Assembly: GCF_000190415.1 (NCBI RefSeq)
Contig: NZ_AEWF01000004.1
Coordinates: 186,001 to 250,000 of the forward strand
From: Candidatus Odyssella thessalonicensis L13
GTDB taxonomy: Bacteria; Pseudomonadota; Alphaproteobacteria; Paracaedibacterales; Paracaedibacteraceae
Length of the DNA: 64,000 nucleotides
Direction of reading: 5' to 3'
The position numbers and the translations under genes were made by a program. The notes under the pieces were generated by a model. The model saw nothing but the letters and a program-made list of their open reading frames with translations. It did no database searches and was not told the DNA's origin. How positions within the stretch are numbered: position 1 is the stretch's first letter; each line of letters opens with the position of its first letter. Positions 9,798 through 18,705 of the stretch are shown piece after piece.

Positions 9798-10114
9798 ATG
9801 AAGTTAAAGTTACTCGCACTATCCGGATTATCTTTCATGCTTGCTGCTTGCTGGGAAGAGAAAAAGTCTGAAAATCATCCTCAAGCAGATGAAAAAGCGG
9901 TCGTAGCTGCAGAAAAAAAGTAGTTGCTGAAGTCAAAAAGGCCGAAGCTGAAGAAAAGAAAGTGGAAGCTGAAGAAAAGAAAGTGGAAGCCGAAGAGAAG
10001 AAAGTGGAAACTGAGGAAAAGAAGCTTGCTGCTGAAATGGAAAAGCTGAAAGCTGATGAACATAAAGCTGAAGCTGATCTTAAAAAGGCTGAAGCTGACG
10101 AAAAGAAAGCTTAA
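9798..10114 (+). pseudogene. Small charged lipoprotein, frameshifted at an A7 run
   Basis: Reading starts at ATG 9798 and encodes a lipoprotein signal with lipobox LAAC (cysteine at residue 18). It stops after 41 residues at TAG 9921. Directly before the stop is a run of seven A (9913-9919). One more A would continue the frame for a total of 105 residues to TAA 10112-10114. That continuation is a regular Lys/Glu/Ala repeat (AEEKKVE three times, then KAEA-type units) expected to form a coiled coil, like Lpp-type envelope lipoproteins. The preserved repeat pattern after the break argues for a very recent mutation, a sequencing error, or a slippage-decoded gene. Confidence 0.6.
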
Positions 10115-10140
10115 GCTAGCGAGCGTCTTTTATTAACCAT

Positions 10141-10170
10141 GAGGGAGCCTATAACGGCTCCCTTATTCTT
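10141..10170 (+). terminator. Terminator after the small lipoprotein gene
   Basis: GGGAGCC (10143-10149) pairs with GGCTCCC (10156-10162) around TATAAC, followed by a T-rich stretch (TTATTCTTT). It lies 28 bases after the restored stop codon rather than after the early stop, which supports the long frame as the original gene. Confidence 0.7.
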
Positions 10171-10255
10171 TATCTCCTCTGCAAAAATGAAGTATAAGGA
10201 CAGCAAGCGCAACGAAGGACCTTATCTCACGCTTGACTGCTTATAACCGATTTCC

Positions 10256-12484
10256 TTAAAAAAATGGGCTCTGTTTAATATGCTGATAAAAATCACTTTC
10301 AAATAGGTTTTCGGGATCGAACGCTTGCTTGATAAGAGTCCAAGACGTCAGCTCAGGATAAGCACTTATAAGCTGTCTTTTACTATAATGACGTCGGTAC
10401 GGCAGATAAAAGGTTCCTCCTAGCTTGATGACTTCGTCAACTGTGGTTTGGGTGAATTTATGCATTTGCTCTTCTGCTTCGTCAGTTAGATCTTGCGAGA
10501 ATAAACATACTAGGCCAAAAACATCCGTTTTCGCATAAGGCAGAAGACTGAGCTTATCTTGGCGCACTTCTCTGATGGTGACGTTTAATATATTCATCTC
10601 ATGCTCAACAATGAGCTTTTTCAAAGTCTTTATAAAAGCAGATAATTGAGATTTGGGAACAAAGTATTCTTGCAGAATATCTTTGCTATTCTTATGAACC
10701 GGCCACAATATATGGATATCCGTATTCATGGCGTTGTTCCGGCTAAGGGTTCCCAGACGACTGATCTGTTGCGCATAAAACTTCTCAGCTGACCATCTGA
10801 TTTTTCGGCCAAGATTGGATTCTTGGGAGACCCGGAGAATGCTTCTCTTTATGGCGATCAGAGCTTCATCTTTGAGGGAAGTCATGACTTTTGAATTGTC
10901 ATCTTCAAACCAGAATAATCCAGCTTCCTCGAACAAATGATTTTGATCAACGGATAGTCGGCCATAAGCCAATTCGACGTGGGGGTTCTGGCTGATAAAT
11001 TTATCAAAGGCTTCAGTGAAATCTTCGCTCGGCATAAACTTGGAATGGAATTTTAGGGAGGTATTAGCAACCGTCTCTAATTCGACGTTAACAATAATGC
11101 CAAACAGGCCATAGCCCCCTAACACCGCATTAAAAAGCAAAGAGTTGTCATCACGGGTGAGAGTCTGAAGTTTGCCATCTGCTGTCATCACTTGCAAGGA
11201 GACGACAGTGGCGGAGAGCGGTGGCGATCCAACTTGCCAGCCATGGACATTTACGCTAAGGGATCCGCCAACTGTAAAAATATTATCAGATTGCATAACC
11301 TTGACAGAGCGCCCGTGCGTATCTAGTACCTTTTGTACTTTTCGCCACGTTGCTCCCGGCTCGACAGTGACTGTTTTAGACTCAGGATTATAGGTGACCT
11401 TATTAAATCTCATCATATCTAATTGAAGGGCATCATTGAGCAGCGCTTGGCCTCCCATAGAGTGTTTGCGTCCTGCGATGGTAATTTTCTTCTGGCTGGT
11501 TTTAGCCTCCTGTAGAGCGTCTTTAATATCCTGCACTGTCTTAATATGAAGAATTTTGGCAGGTCGGCAGGAGGTGCCGCCGGCATCATGACTGACTTGA
11601 GCCGTTGCTTGAATAGTCTCCATTAGCTGCAGGGGATTATTGCTCTGAATGCCTAAAATACCCTCATTTAATAAAGTTTGGGCAATTTGCGGTGAATCCA
11701 CTGTCCACACAATTAGCGGATAGCCATGTTTGATCAAAGATTGGCGTAAGTCGGGTGGGAGACTAAATCGTGGCCCCAAAATGTCCGGCCGGACGAGACG
11801 ACGAACTTGCTTCTGGATGAACGGCTGCCTTAAAAACCACGGAATCTTATTAAATTGACTTTGGATCTCTTCTCCCATTGCTTGCACATCAGTGGTAAAG
11901 TCATACATCAACAAAATATCCCGTGCAGTTAAACGCATCTGAATTAAAAAGGCGGGATTAAATGATTCTAGGACAACGGTCTCTTGCAGGTGATAGCGAT
12001 GAATAAGATCCTTGAGAGTTGAGGCAAGGGTCGAGTTAAAAATCTTATCACTTTTGATATCGAGGAAAAGGTACTTTTGCGAGCCGACCAGACTGAATAA
12101 TGTTTCAACACTAATCAGACCTGAACTGGGATCTTGCTTATAATGCAGCTTTTTCAATTCGTCCCAGTTTTTATCTTCAGGTTTGCCGTAACCATTAGTC
12201 GCTTCTTCTAATGCTTCTCCATGATATAAGAACGCAATCCCATCTTTAGAAAGCCGAACATCCACTTCTAATCCATCAACCTCGCTCGCTAAAACCTCTT
12301 CCACTGCTTCAATAGAGTTGGGTATAGAGGTGTCAGTAATAACTGATTTGTGAGCGATAAACGTTGGCAGATATCCTATTGACGGTGGCGCGTTTAAAGC
12401 CGTGGGAGTATAGGTGGGCTCTGTTAATAAATAAGCAATGGTGACGACGCTGCTAATAATGACTAAGAGCCTTTTTACTGCCAT
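10256..12484 (-). CDS. Fusion protein: GDPD-like domain plus FAD-binding oxidoreductase
   Basis: A 742-residue two-domain protein. Start ATG 12484 has GGGAGGAA just upstream; a TTG six codons earlier is rejected. Residues 5-22 form a membrane anchor or signal. Residues about 44-290 resemble glycerophosphodiester phosphodiesterase (AHKS, NSIEAVEEV, GLEVDVRLSKDG, LDIK). However, the usual catalytic HD is HG here (LYHGE), so activity is doubtful. Residues about 310-480 are a PCMH-type FAD domain (AGRKHSMGG, VEPGATWRKVQ, VGGSLSVNVHG, LGGYGLFGI) like sugar-lactone and berberine-bridge type oxidases. The histidine in HSMGG is in the place used for covalent flavin in some relatives. The rest is a C-terminal oxidase-like substrate domain. 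The gene stands alone. Confidence 0.8.
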   Translation of the reverse strand: MAVKRLLVIISSVVTIAYLLTEPTYTPTALNAPPSIGYLPTFIAHKSVITDTSIPNSIEAVEEVLASEVDGLEVDVRLSKDGIAFLYHGEALEEATNGYGKPEDKNWDELKKLHYKQDPSSGLISVETLFSLVGSQKYLFLDIKSDKIFNSTLASTLKDLIHRYHLQETVVLESFNPAFLIQMRLTARDILLMYDFTTDVQAMGEEIQSQFNKIPWFLRQPFIQKQVRRLVRPDILGPRFSLPPDLRQSLIKHGYPLIVWTVDSPQIAQTLLNEGILGIQSNNPLQLMETIQATAQVSHDAGGTSCRPAKILHIKTVQDIKDALQEAKTSQKKITIAGRKHSMGGQALLNDALQLDMMRFNKVTYNPESKTVTVEPGATWRKVQKVLDTHGRSVKVMQSDNIFTVGGSLSVNVHGWQVGSPPLSATVVSLQVMTADGKLQTLTRDDNSLLFNAVLGGYGLFGIIVNVELETVANTSLKFHSKFMPSEDFTEAFDKFISQNPHVELAYGRLSVDQNHLFEEAGLFWFEDDNSKVMTSLKDEALIAIKRSILRVSQESNLGRKIRWSAEKFYAQQISRLGTLSRNNAMNTDIHILWPVHKNSKDILQEYFVPKSQLSAFIKTLKKLIVEHEMNILNVTIREVRQDKLSLLPYAKTDVFGLVCLFSQDLTDEAEEQMHKFTQTTVDEVIKLGGTFYLPYRRHYSKRQLISAYPELTSWTLIKQAFDPENLFESDFYQHIKQSPFF

Positions 12485-12510
12485 ACTTTCCTCCCAAAAC
12501 AATAAATCAA

Positions 12511-12531
12511 GTGAGGCTCAGTCAGCCTCAC
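12511..12531 (-). terminator. Inverted repeat, possible terminator downstream of tolB
   Basis: GTGAGGCT and AGCCTCAC pair perfectly around a five-base loop. On the minus strand it is followed by TTGATTTATTG rather than a pure T run. It lies about 110 bases past the tolB stop, so a terminator role is only possible. Confidence 0.35.
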
Positions 12532-12639
12532 AGGGGTGAAGAGAAGCAGGCAGTTAATCATTAACAAGTAGACTACCGACCATCCTTCCGTATTTATTGT
12601 AACAGCAGAACGCAGAGAGTCTACTTTTAACTTTGAACC

Positions 12640-13995
12640 TTAGTTACTAGTAATACTTTTATCGAGCAGCTGCGACCAGGCAGCATCTGTGGCCTCCCGC
12701 GGAGTTTTAAGCTCGCACTTGGTACGGCCGGTAACATCAATGGCGCATATTTTGCTAAAACGGTGGCCTTTGCTCCGGCGCTCCCGTGTGTAAAGGATCA
12801 CGCGGCCATTGGGGGACCAGGTAGGTGCTTCGACCAAATAGTCAGAGCAAATCAAGCGTTCGTTGGACCCATCCGGACTCATGACCCCAATATAAAATTG
12901 ACCCAGCTGAAGTTTCGTAAAGGCAATCAGATCACCGCGTGGAGACCAAACTGGCTGCGAGTATTTGCCACCGCCAAAACTGATACGTCGGACGTTGCTG
13001 CCATCTGCATTCATAACGTAAATCTGTTCATTGCCGCCGCGATCTGAAGTAAAGACAATTTCTTTCCCATCCGGGGAAAAGCAAGGGGAGGTATCAATAC
13101 AGGTATGTTCAGTCAGCGCCGTCAGAGCCCCACTTTGAAGATCCTTAATGTAGATGGCAGAGTTACCGGCTTTCTCTAAGCTCATGACAAGTTTAGTCGC
13201 ATCTGGAGAGAAGCGCGGTGCAAAGCTCATACCTTCGAATTGACCGAGAAGCTTTTTTGTTCCGTTAGCTAAGTTGTACAGAAAGACCTGCGCCACGCCG
13301 CCCTTTTCAAAGGATAAGAAGGCAATGTCGCGGTTGTTAGAGGAAAAACGAGGCGTTAAGACCATGTGCTTTCCATCCGTTAAATAGCGCACGTTGGCGC
13401 CATCATAATCCATAATCCCTAATCGTCGTACTCTTCGGCGGCCATGGGGGCCCGATTCCTCAATAAAGGAGATCATGGTGTTGAAATATCCATCTTCACC
13501 TGTGACGCGCTTGTAAACTTCATCGGCAATCATGTGCCCCAGGCGGCGCCATTTTTTTTCATCAACCGCAAGCTCGAGTCCCAACATCTGGGTGCCGCGA
13601 AAGCAATCAAACAAGCGGAATCTTACAATTAACTGCCCGCCACTTTGTTCAACCTCACCTGCAAGCAAGCATTGAGCATTGAGAATGCGCCAGTCAGCAA
13701 AACGGGGGCCCATGGTGTTAATGGAATTAATGTCCTGCACGAAGGCCTTAGGGTCAACTGGCAAAAATAAACCTGAAGATTGTAAATCGTAAGTTATTAT
13801 GGCTGCCAATTCTTGACCAAAGGTCTGACCGCTTTTGTCAACAAACGCCGTGACAGCAATGGGCGTAGGTTTAATCTGGCCCTGGTTAATCGTGACCTCC
13901 AACTCCGCCTGGGCAGGAGTCGTCGCCAATACAACCATAGTGCTGACCACAACTGTTGCTAATAAATGTTTGCAAACTTGTTTTAGTGCGCTCAT
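12640..13995 (-). CDS. tolB: Tol-Pal system translocation protein TolB
   Basis: Periplasmic beta-propeller that links Pal in the outer membrane to TolA. The ATG at 13995 is chosen because a signal peptide follows (MSALKQ...LATTPAQA) and AAAGAG lies upstream; in-frame starts at 14022 and 14079 would add a charged leader. The protein is 451 residues. The N-terminal domain (VDKSGQTFGQELAAIITYDL) precedes WD-like propeller blades (FSPDGKEIVFTSDRGGN, VWSPRGDLIAFTKL, WSPNGRVILYTRE). It is last of tolQRAB; pal does not follow in this window. Confidence 0.95.
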   Translation of the reverse strand: MSALKQVCKHLLATVVVSTMVVLATTPAQAELEVTINQGQIKPTPIAVTAFVDKSGQTFGQELAAIITYDLQSSGLFLPVDPKAFVQDINSINTMGPRFADWRILNAQCLLAGEVEQSGGQLIVRFRLFDCFRGTQMLGLELAVDEKKWRRLGHMIADEVYKRVTGEDGYFNTMISFIEESGPHGRRRVRRLGIMDYDGANVRYLTDGKHMVLTPRFSSNNRDIAFLSFEKGGVAQVFLYNLANGTKKLLGQFEGMSFAPRFSPDATKLVMSLEKAGNSAIYIKDLQSGALTALTEHTCIDTSPCFSPDGKEIVFTSDRGGNEQIYVMNADGSNVRRISFGGGKYSQPVWSPRGDLIAFTKLQLGQFYIGVMSPDGSNERLICSDYLVEAPTWSPNGRVILYTRERRSKGHRFSKICAIDVTGRTKCELKTPREATDAAWSQLLDKSITSN

Positions 13996-14056
13996 TCTCG
14001 GTACTCTTTCATGTCTAATCATTTCTTGCCTGTTCCCTACCTGCCTCATCCTGTGG

Positions 14057-15030
14057 CTACTGCATGTCAGCTGGGTCAAAGGTCATGGTCATTGTTTTCC
14101 ATTGCTGATGCTTGGCAGGATTTAAAGGAAGCGGATTACAACTCGGGTCCATAATAGCGCGTTCAGCACTTTCAGCAGCGGCGCGGAAAACGGGGTCTGC
14201 TGCCATCCGTCCCCTGTCCACAATCTGGGCACGTTCCACAGTACCATCCTTGGCGATATTTAATTTCAGCTTGACTTGCAAGTTGCGGACACCGCGCACT
14301 CCATTGGGTACAATCCAACACCGCTGCATTAAGCGACGAATGGCATCGATTTCAGAAGCTGTCACAACTTCCCCAACCTGCTCGGCGGGCGCTCCTTTGG
14401 TGCGGCCACTGGACTTAGCGCTATCTTTTTTCTTCGTTTCTTTGACGACCTCTGAAAATAGATTATCAAATTCGGTGTCAATTTTCTTTTTCTCTTTAGC
14501 TTCATCCGTTTTTGGCTTGGGCTTGTCCTTCATTAAATTGACCTCAGCCTTCTCCTTGTTAGGCGGTTCCGGCTTTTTCGGTTCCTCTTTCTTTGGCTCC
14601 GGTTTTTTTCTTCCTTCTTCGGTTCTGGCTTTTTCGGCTCTTCCTTTTTGGGCTCAGGAAGCGGTAAAGGCTCTGGCTCCGGCTGCTTTACGGGCTCAGA
14701 GGGCGGTGCCAATTGCGGTTGTTCCAAGGGGGGTGGCGGCAAGGGAGCCGGTTCTGGCATCGGTAAAGGGGCAGGCACTTGTTCCACCGGCGGCGGTGGG
14801 GTCGGTTGAGGTTCGGGTTGCTGCTGCGGCGCTTCCATCACTGGTTCAGGGTCCATGACGTCCATAGGGGCAATGACCGGAGCTTTAGTGATGTCAGAGA
14901 TATCGACAAATTCTATCATTAAGGGGCGCTGATCCTCTAGTTTGCGCGAAAAAGGATCGATAATTCCGATAATCATGATAATTAGGATTACGAGGTGCAA
15001 AAGGCCAGAAAAGATGGCAGCGCGCTTCAT
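14057..15030 (-). pseudogene. tolA: TolA, split by a single-base shift at an A7 run
   Basis: TolA spans the periplasm and couples the TolQR motor to TolB-Pal. From ATG 15030 the frame gives a membrane segment (GLLHLVILIIMIIGII) and a Pro/Glu/Lys-rich linker. It then falls into a basic out-of-frame tail and stops at 14533. The second frame, ending at 14057, carries a Lys-rich stretch and the TolA C-terminal domain (LMQRCWIVPNG, VKLKLNIAKDGTV). The switch is at a run of seven A on the coding strand (T7 at 14603-14609). Eight A would give one 324-residue protein whose linker keeps its KKPEPKKEEPKKPEP pattern across the join. The intact neighbours tolQ, tolR and tolB suggest the gene is functional or very recently broken. 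Confidence 0.85.
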
Positions 15031-15036
15031 AAATGA

Positions 15037-15702
15037 TTACCCTCCAGAAGGACGTGGTAAAGGTGGACGTTGAGGTAAAGCTTGTCCTTGAGGACGTATC
15101 CCTTGCCGCTGGCTGTTTTGTGGCAAATTAGGACGAGCGGATGGCAAGTGTTGAGCGCTTGGGGGCACTAACTGTTGCAGCGTTGGTACTTTGGCTGCGG
15201 GATGGGGCACCGCTCCTGATTGTCTTGGGACAGAAAGAGAGGCGTGCGGGGCAGGGGCGGCCTTTGTCGCTGTGGGCATTTCCGCAATCAGCGATACCTT
15301 GGTAAAGCCAGCCGCAGCAATCTCTCCCATCACCTCCATCACTCGACCATAAGCGAGGCTCTGATCACCACGTACATAAATACGGGCGTCAGGATTATTG
15401 GAGGTAATCGCCATAAGGCGGGCGATGAGTCCTTCGTCGCCTATGGCAGTTTCTTGTAAGAAAGTACGACCACTTGCATCTACCGAAACGACGACAGGTT
15501 CTACCTGGTCATTCATTTTGGCGGCTTTAGTTTTGGGCAAATCAACGGGCACCCCTACCGTTAACATCGGAGCCGCGACCATAAAAATGATCAACAGAAC
15601 TAACATGACATCTACTAAGGGGGTCACGTTAATCTCCGAGAACCCAGCCGAAGAGCGGCGACGGCCTTTGCGAGGAGAAGTGTTAAGGGAGGCCATACCC
15701 AT
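15037..15702 (-). CDS. tolR: TolR, with long proline-rich C-terminal extension
   Basis: TolR is the ExbD-like component of the TolQR proton-driven motor. It has the expected N-terminal membrane helix with its key aspartate (INVTPLVDVMLVLLIIFMVA) and a periplasmic ExbD/TolR domain (VYVRGDQ-type motif here as IYVRGDQSLAYGRVMEVM). The family usually ends near residue 145. This protein runs to 221 with a Pro/Gln/Arg-rich tail (PSAQHLPSARPNLPQ, ending RPPLPRPSGG). The gene starts two bases after the tolQ stop and ends six bases before tolA. Confidence 0.93.
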   Translation of the reverse strand: MGMASLNTSPRKGRRRSSAGFSEINVTPLVDVMLVLLIIFMVAAPMLTVGVPVDLPKTKAAKMNDQVEPVVVSVDASGRTFLQETAIGDEGLIARLMAITSNNPDARIYVRGDQSLAYGRVMEVMGEIAAAGFTKVSLIAEMPTATKAAPAPHASLSVPRQSGAVPHPAAKVPTLQQLVPPSAQHLPSARPNLPQNSQRQGIRPQGQALPQRPPLPRPSGG

Positions 15703-15704
15703 AA

Positions 15705-16454
15705 TTATGCAGCCCCTTCTTCGAGTTGACGTGAAATGATACCAGAGAACTCATCAGCAAAAGCTTCGAGCCGATTAGCATAGCGATTCATATCGCTCGA
15801 TAACTTGTTATAAGCAATAACAGCGGGAATAGCAGCAACCAGGCCGATGGCGGTTGCAAACAAAGCTTCAGCAATACCCGGCGCCACAACGGCTAAATTT
15901 GTGTTTTGTTGAAGGGCAATTGACTGAAAACTGTTCATAATTCCCAAAACGGTACCAAATAGACCGATAAACGGTGCTGTGGAGCCAGTGGAAGCAAGAA
16001 AACCAAGGTAGCGTTCTAAGTCTTCCATCTCTCGGTTAATTGTCAAATGCATGACCCGTTCAATACGTTGCTGTAAAGTGCCACGCGCTTCGGAGGCTTT
16101 GGCAATGCCTTTGGACACTGAGCGTCGCCATTCTTTCATTGCGGCACAAAATATGGCACTCAGCGGATCTTGCGGGCGATTGTTAATCCGGTCATAAAGA
16201 TCATCTAAAGCACCGCCTGACCAGAATGTTTCTTCAAATTGATCCGCGGCTGAGGTTAGTTTTCTCAGGCGCATTGTCTTTTGAAAGATAATGGTCCAGG
16301 ACCAGAAGGAGGCCGCAATCAGCGCGAGCATAACCAATTTTATAATTGGATCGGCTCCCCAAAACATGTCAAACATTGAAAAACCATGCTCAATAGTCTC
16401 GGGTGTGGGTGCAAGAGTCTGGCTATTGATAGCCTGCAACGTCGATTGATCCAT
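15705..16454 (-). CDS. tolQ: TolQ proton-channel subunit
   Basis: TolQ is the ExbB-like inner-membrane subunit of the Tol motor. ATG 16454 (MDQSTLQAIN) is preferred; the frame is open upstream to a TTG at 16589 but that leader has no ribosome site. The product is 249 residues with three membrane segments (about residues 36-56, 155-175, 190-210). Family signatures are FLASTGSTAPFIGLFGTVLGIM and GIAEALFATAIGLVAAIPAV. ybgC, a common first gene of this operon, is absent immediately upstream. Confidence 0.94.
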   Translation of the reverse strand: MDQSTLQAINSQTLAPTPETIEHGFSMFDMFWGADPIIKLVMLALIAASFWSWTIIFQKTMRLRKLTSAADQFEETFWSGGALDDLYDRINNRPQDPLSAIFCAAMKEWRRSVSKGIAKASEARGTLQQRIERVMHLTINREMEDLERYLGFLASTGSTAPFIGLFGTVLGIMNSFQSIALQQNTNLAVVAPGIAEALFATAIGLVAAIPAVIAYNKLSSDMNRYANRLEAFADEFSGIISRQLEEGAA

Positions 16455-16675
16455 AGATGAAGTCTCAAGTTTAAATTTATACTTTAATAATACCTGATAA
16501 ATACCTGAATCTGATATTAATTGCAAGGATAGGTCATTGATTAATAGATCGCCTGAGGGCGTGAAAGTTTTTCTAAGAGAAAACGCCAAGCGGCCCCGCT
16601 CAAGATAAGGGGGTGTCGACCCTGAGCACTATCCCGGAACCTTGCTGGATAAGGGTCGCCTGTTCCCTCGCCGTC

Positions 16676-18703
16676 TTAATGAGGTTGCCGCGCTTCCATA
16701 ACCTCCGCGATAAGTGTGTTCAGTTTAGTGGACGTTAACGGTGGTGTGACGATCCGATCATATTGAGTTAAATCGAAAGAATTATCATCTTCTTTCGCAA
16801 TGCCTAGGATCGGAATATAAGGCTTCCCAGTCATGGCTGTTTTAATGGTCTGGGGTGAAAAGTCTCCATGTAGACTGCCATTTTCAGGAATCTGAATGAG
16901 AATAGCGTCAAAATTATCCGTATTAATGATGCCCGCTGCCACTGCCACATTAGAGGCCGTTTCCACCTGGCTGCCTGCTTTTTCCAAAAGATTGCGGGTA
17001 AAGGATCCATTAGGATTTTCTTCCTCTATTAGCAAAATATTTAGATTCTGTAAATGTTGCGGGGTTGCCTCGCTTATGTCTTCACTATGAGAATGGGTAA
17101 TAACTTCAGCTTCCATTTGAAACCAGAAGATGCTCCCTTGTCCCAACTTGCTTTCGACGCCTATCTTTGCCCCTAGCAGGTGGGTAATATTCTTAACAAT
17201 GGTAAGCCCCAGCCCAGCTGTTTCTTGATTAGGGTTAATCTCGCCTGCCGCTTGAAAAAAGTCCTGGAATAAAGTGTTTTTGATGCCATCGGGAATACCA
17301 ATGCCGGTGTCAATAATTTGTAAACTGATCTCGCAGCGATTATCCATTAAATCGACGGAGGTAACATTTAATCGTACTGATCCTACCTTCGTAAACTTTA
17401 AAGCATTAGTCAGAAGATGTAGCAAGACTTGCCGTAAGCGGATCGCATCGGCACGGATAACCATGGGGACCCGCTCCTCAATATGGATCTCAAATTTTAA
17501 TTTCTTTTGAACGCTAATCGGAAGTAAAAGACCATGAATTTCAGAGATCATTTGGCGAAGATTGACGTTACTGAACATAAGGCTGACTTCGCCACTTTCC
17601 AATTTGCTGTATTCAAGAATGTTATCCACTAACCTGAGGAGGGAGGTCGAGGAAGTTTCCATCGTATTGACATATTCAATCTGGGCTTGATTGAGTTCTG
17701 TGTCTTTGAGAAGGGTAATCATTCCCATAAGACCACTCATTGGCGTTTTAATTTCATGACTCATCATCGAGAGAAAGCGAGTCTTAGCTTTACTTGATTC
17801 ATCGGATTTCTCCTTAGCCTGCATCAGCTCCTCGGCTGATTGCGCTAATTCACCTAGGATAGAGGCATATTTGATATTGGCTTTGATAATCTTCTGGGTA
17901 ATTAAAAAGCCAATGGATATCAGTAAAAGGATAACAATGAACCCCATAGGAATAAGAACTTTTAAGATCATGCCGGCACTGTCTTGGGGCGACCATGTCA
18001 TGTACCCAATCGTCTTATCGTCTTGTTTGATTGCCAGATGCGCTAGGGTTTCCATATCCATGTGATCTGATCCAATGACAAGATCAAGATTGGTAAGGGC
18101 ATAATCATGGGAGATCTGATCCATATAAGCCGCAGTAAAGGGTTTAATGAGAGCAATCAGAGCCTGAGTCTTACCTTCGTTTCGATCAACTATGCGGCTA
18201 AGCGTTACCATATAAATCTGCTCATAATGCTTAATGAAATGAGTCTTAGATTTTGCCTTGTTACCTGAAGCCGTAAAATCAATGAGTAAGTTACTAATAC
18301 TGCTGGGGGCTAGCCTTTCTTTAATGCCAAAGATTTCATTATTACTGTAAAGGGTTGTGTAATTTTTATCGGTTACAAAAATAGCGACATAGGGAATGGA
18401 AAAATTATTGCTGATATCTTGGGTAATATTATCTTTTATCCATTCATCATCCTGATGTTTAATCACATGGTCATAGGTCTGGCCCCAGTATCCATAGGAT
18501 TCTGCCAGATTTGCCATTTTACGTTGCTCGGTCGCTAAGGCGCCTCTTATGGCAGCCGTAGACTCTTGCAGGGCTTGGTTGTAGATGGTCTTATAGCTAT
18601 AAAAGCAAGTAAATAATAAAGCAATAAAGCATAAGGTAAAGCCTACCAGAAAGTAATAGAATATATCTTTGAAAACAATTTTATTTTTATCAGTTATATT
18701 CAT
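16676..18703 (-). CDS. Membrane sensor histidine kinase with degenerate receiver domain
   Basis: A 675-residue sensor kinase. Membrane segments at about residues 14-37 and 248-270 enclose a periplasmic sensor region resembling CHASE4 (YGYWGQTYDHV, DDEWIKDNI). The dimerisation domain has the phospho-accepting histidine near residue 316 (SMMSHEIKTPMSG). An ATPase domain follows with the G1 box DTGIGIPDG and an AGLGLTIVKN G2 box. The C-terminal 120 residues have the fold pattern of a receiver (LNILLIEEENP...DAILIQIP) but the phospho-acceptor aspartate is replaced by glutamine (ILIQIP) and the acidic pair by EE. It starts two bases after the phosphatase gene stop, so it ends a four-gene unit. Confidence 0.9.
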   Translation of the reverse strand: MNITDKNKIVFKDIFYYFLVGFTLCFIALLFTCFYSYKTIYNQALQESTAAIRGALATEQRKMANLAESYGYWGQTYDHVIKHQDDEWIKDNITQDISNNFSIPYVAIFVTDKNYTTLYSNNEIFGIKERLAPSSISNLLIDFTASGNKAKSKTHFIKHYEQIYMVTLSRIVDRNEGKTQALIALIKPFTAAYMDQISHDYALTNLDLVIGSDHMDMETLAHLAIKQDDKTIGYMTWSPQDSAGMILKVLIPMGFIVILLLISIGFLITQKIIKANIKYASILGELAQSAEELMQAKEKSDESSKAKTRFLSMMSHEIKTPMSGLMGMITLLKDTELNQAQIEYVNTMETSSTSLLRLVDNILEYSKLESGEVSLMFSNVNLRQMISEIHGLLLPISVQKKLKFEIHIEERVPMVIRADAIRLRQVLLHLLTNALKFTKVGSVRLNVTSVDLMDNRCEISLQIIDTGIGIPDGIKNTLFQDFFQAAGEINPNQETAGLGLTIVKNITHLLGAKIGVESKLGQGSIFWFQMEAEVITHSHSEDISEATPQHLQNLNILLIEEENPNGSFTRNLLEKAGSQVETASNVAVAAGIINTDNFDAILIQIPENGSLHGDFSPQTIKTAMTGKPYIPILGIAKEDDNSFDLTQYDRIVTPPLTSTKLNTLIAEVMEARQPH

Positions 18704-18705
18704 GG

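Noticed and set aside
14112-14858. 248-codon plus-strand frame across tolA
   Set aside because: It is the mirror of the Pro/Lys-rich tolA region; conserved TolA domains are on the minus strand.
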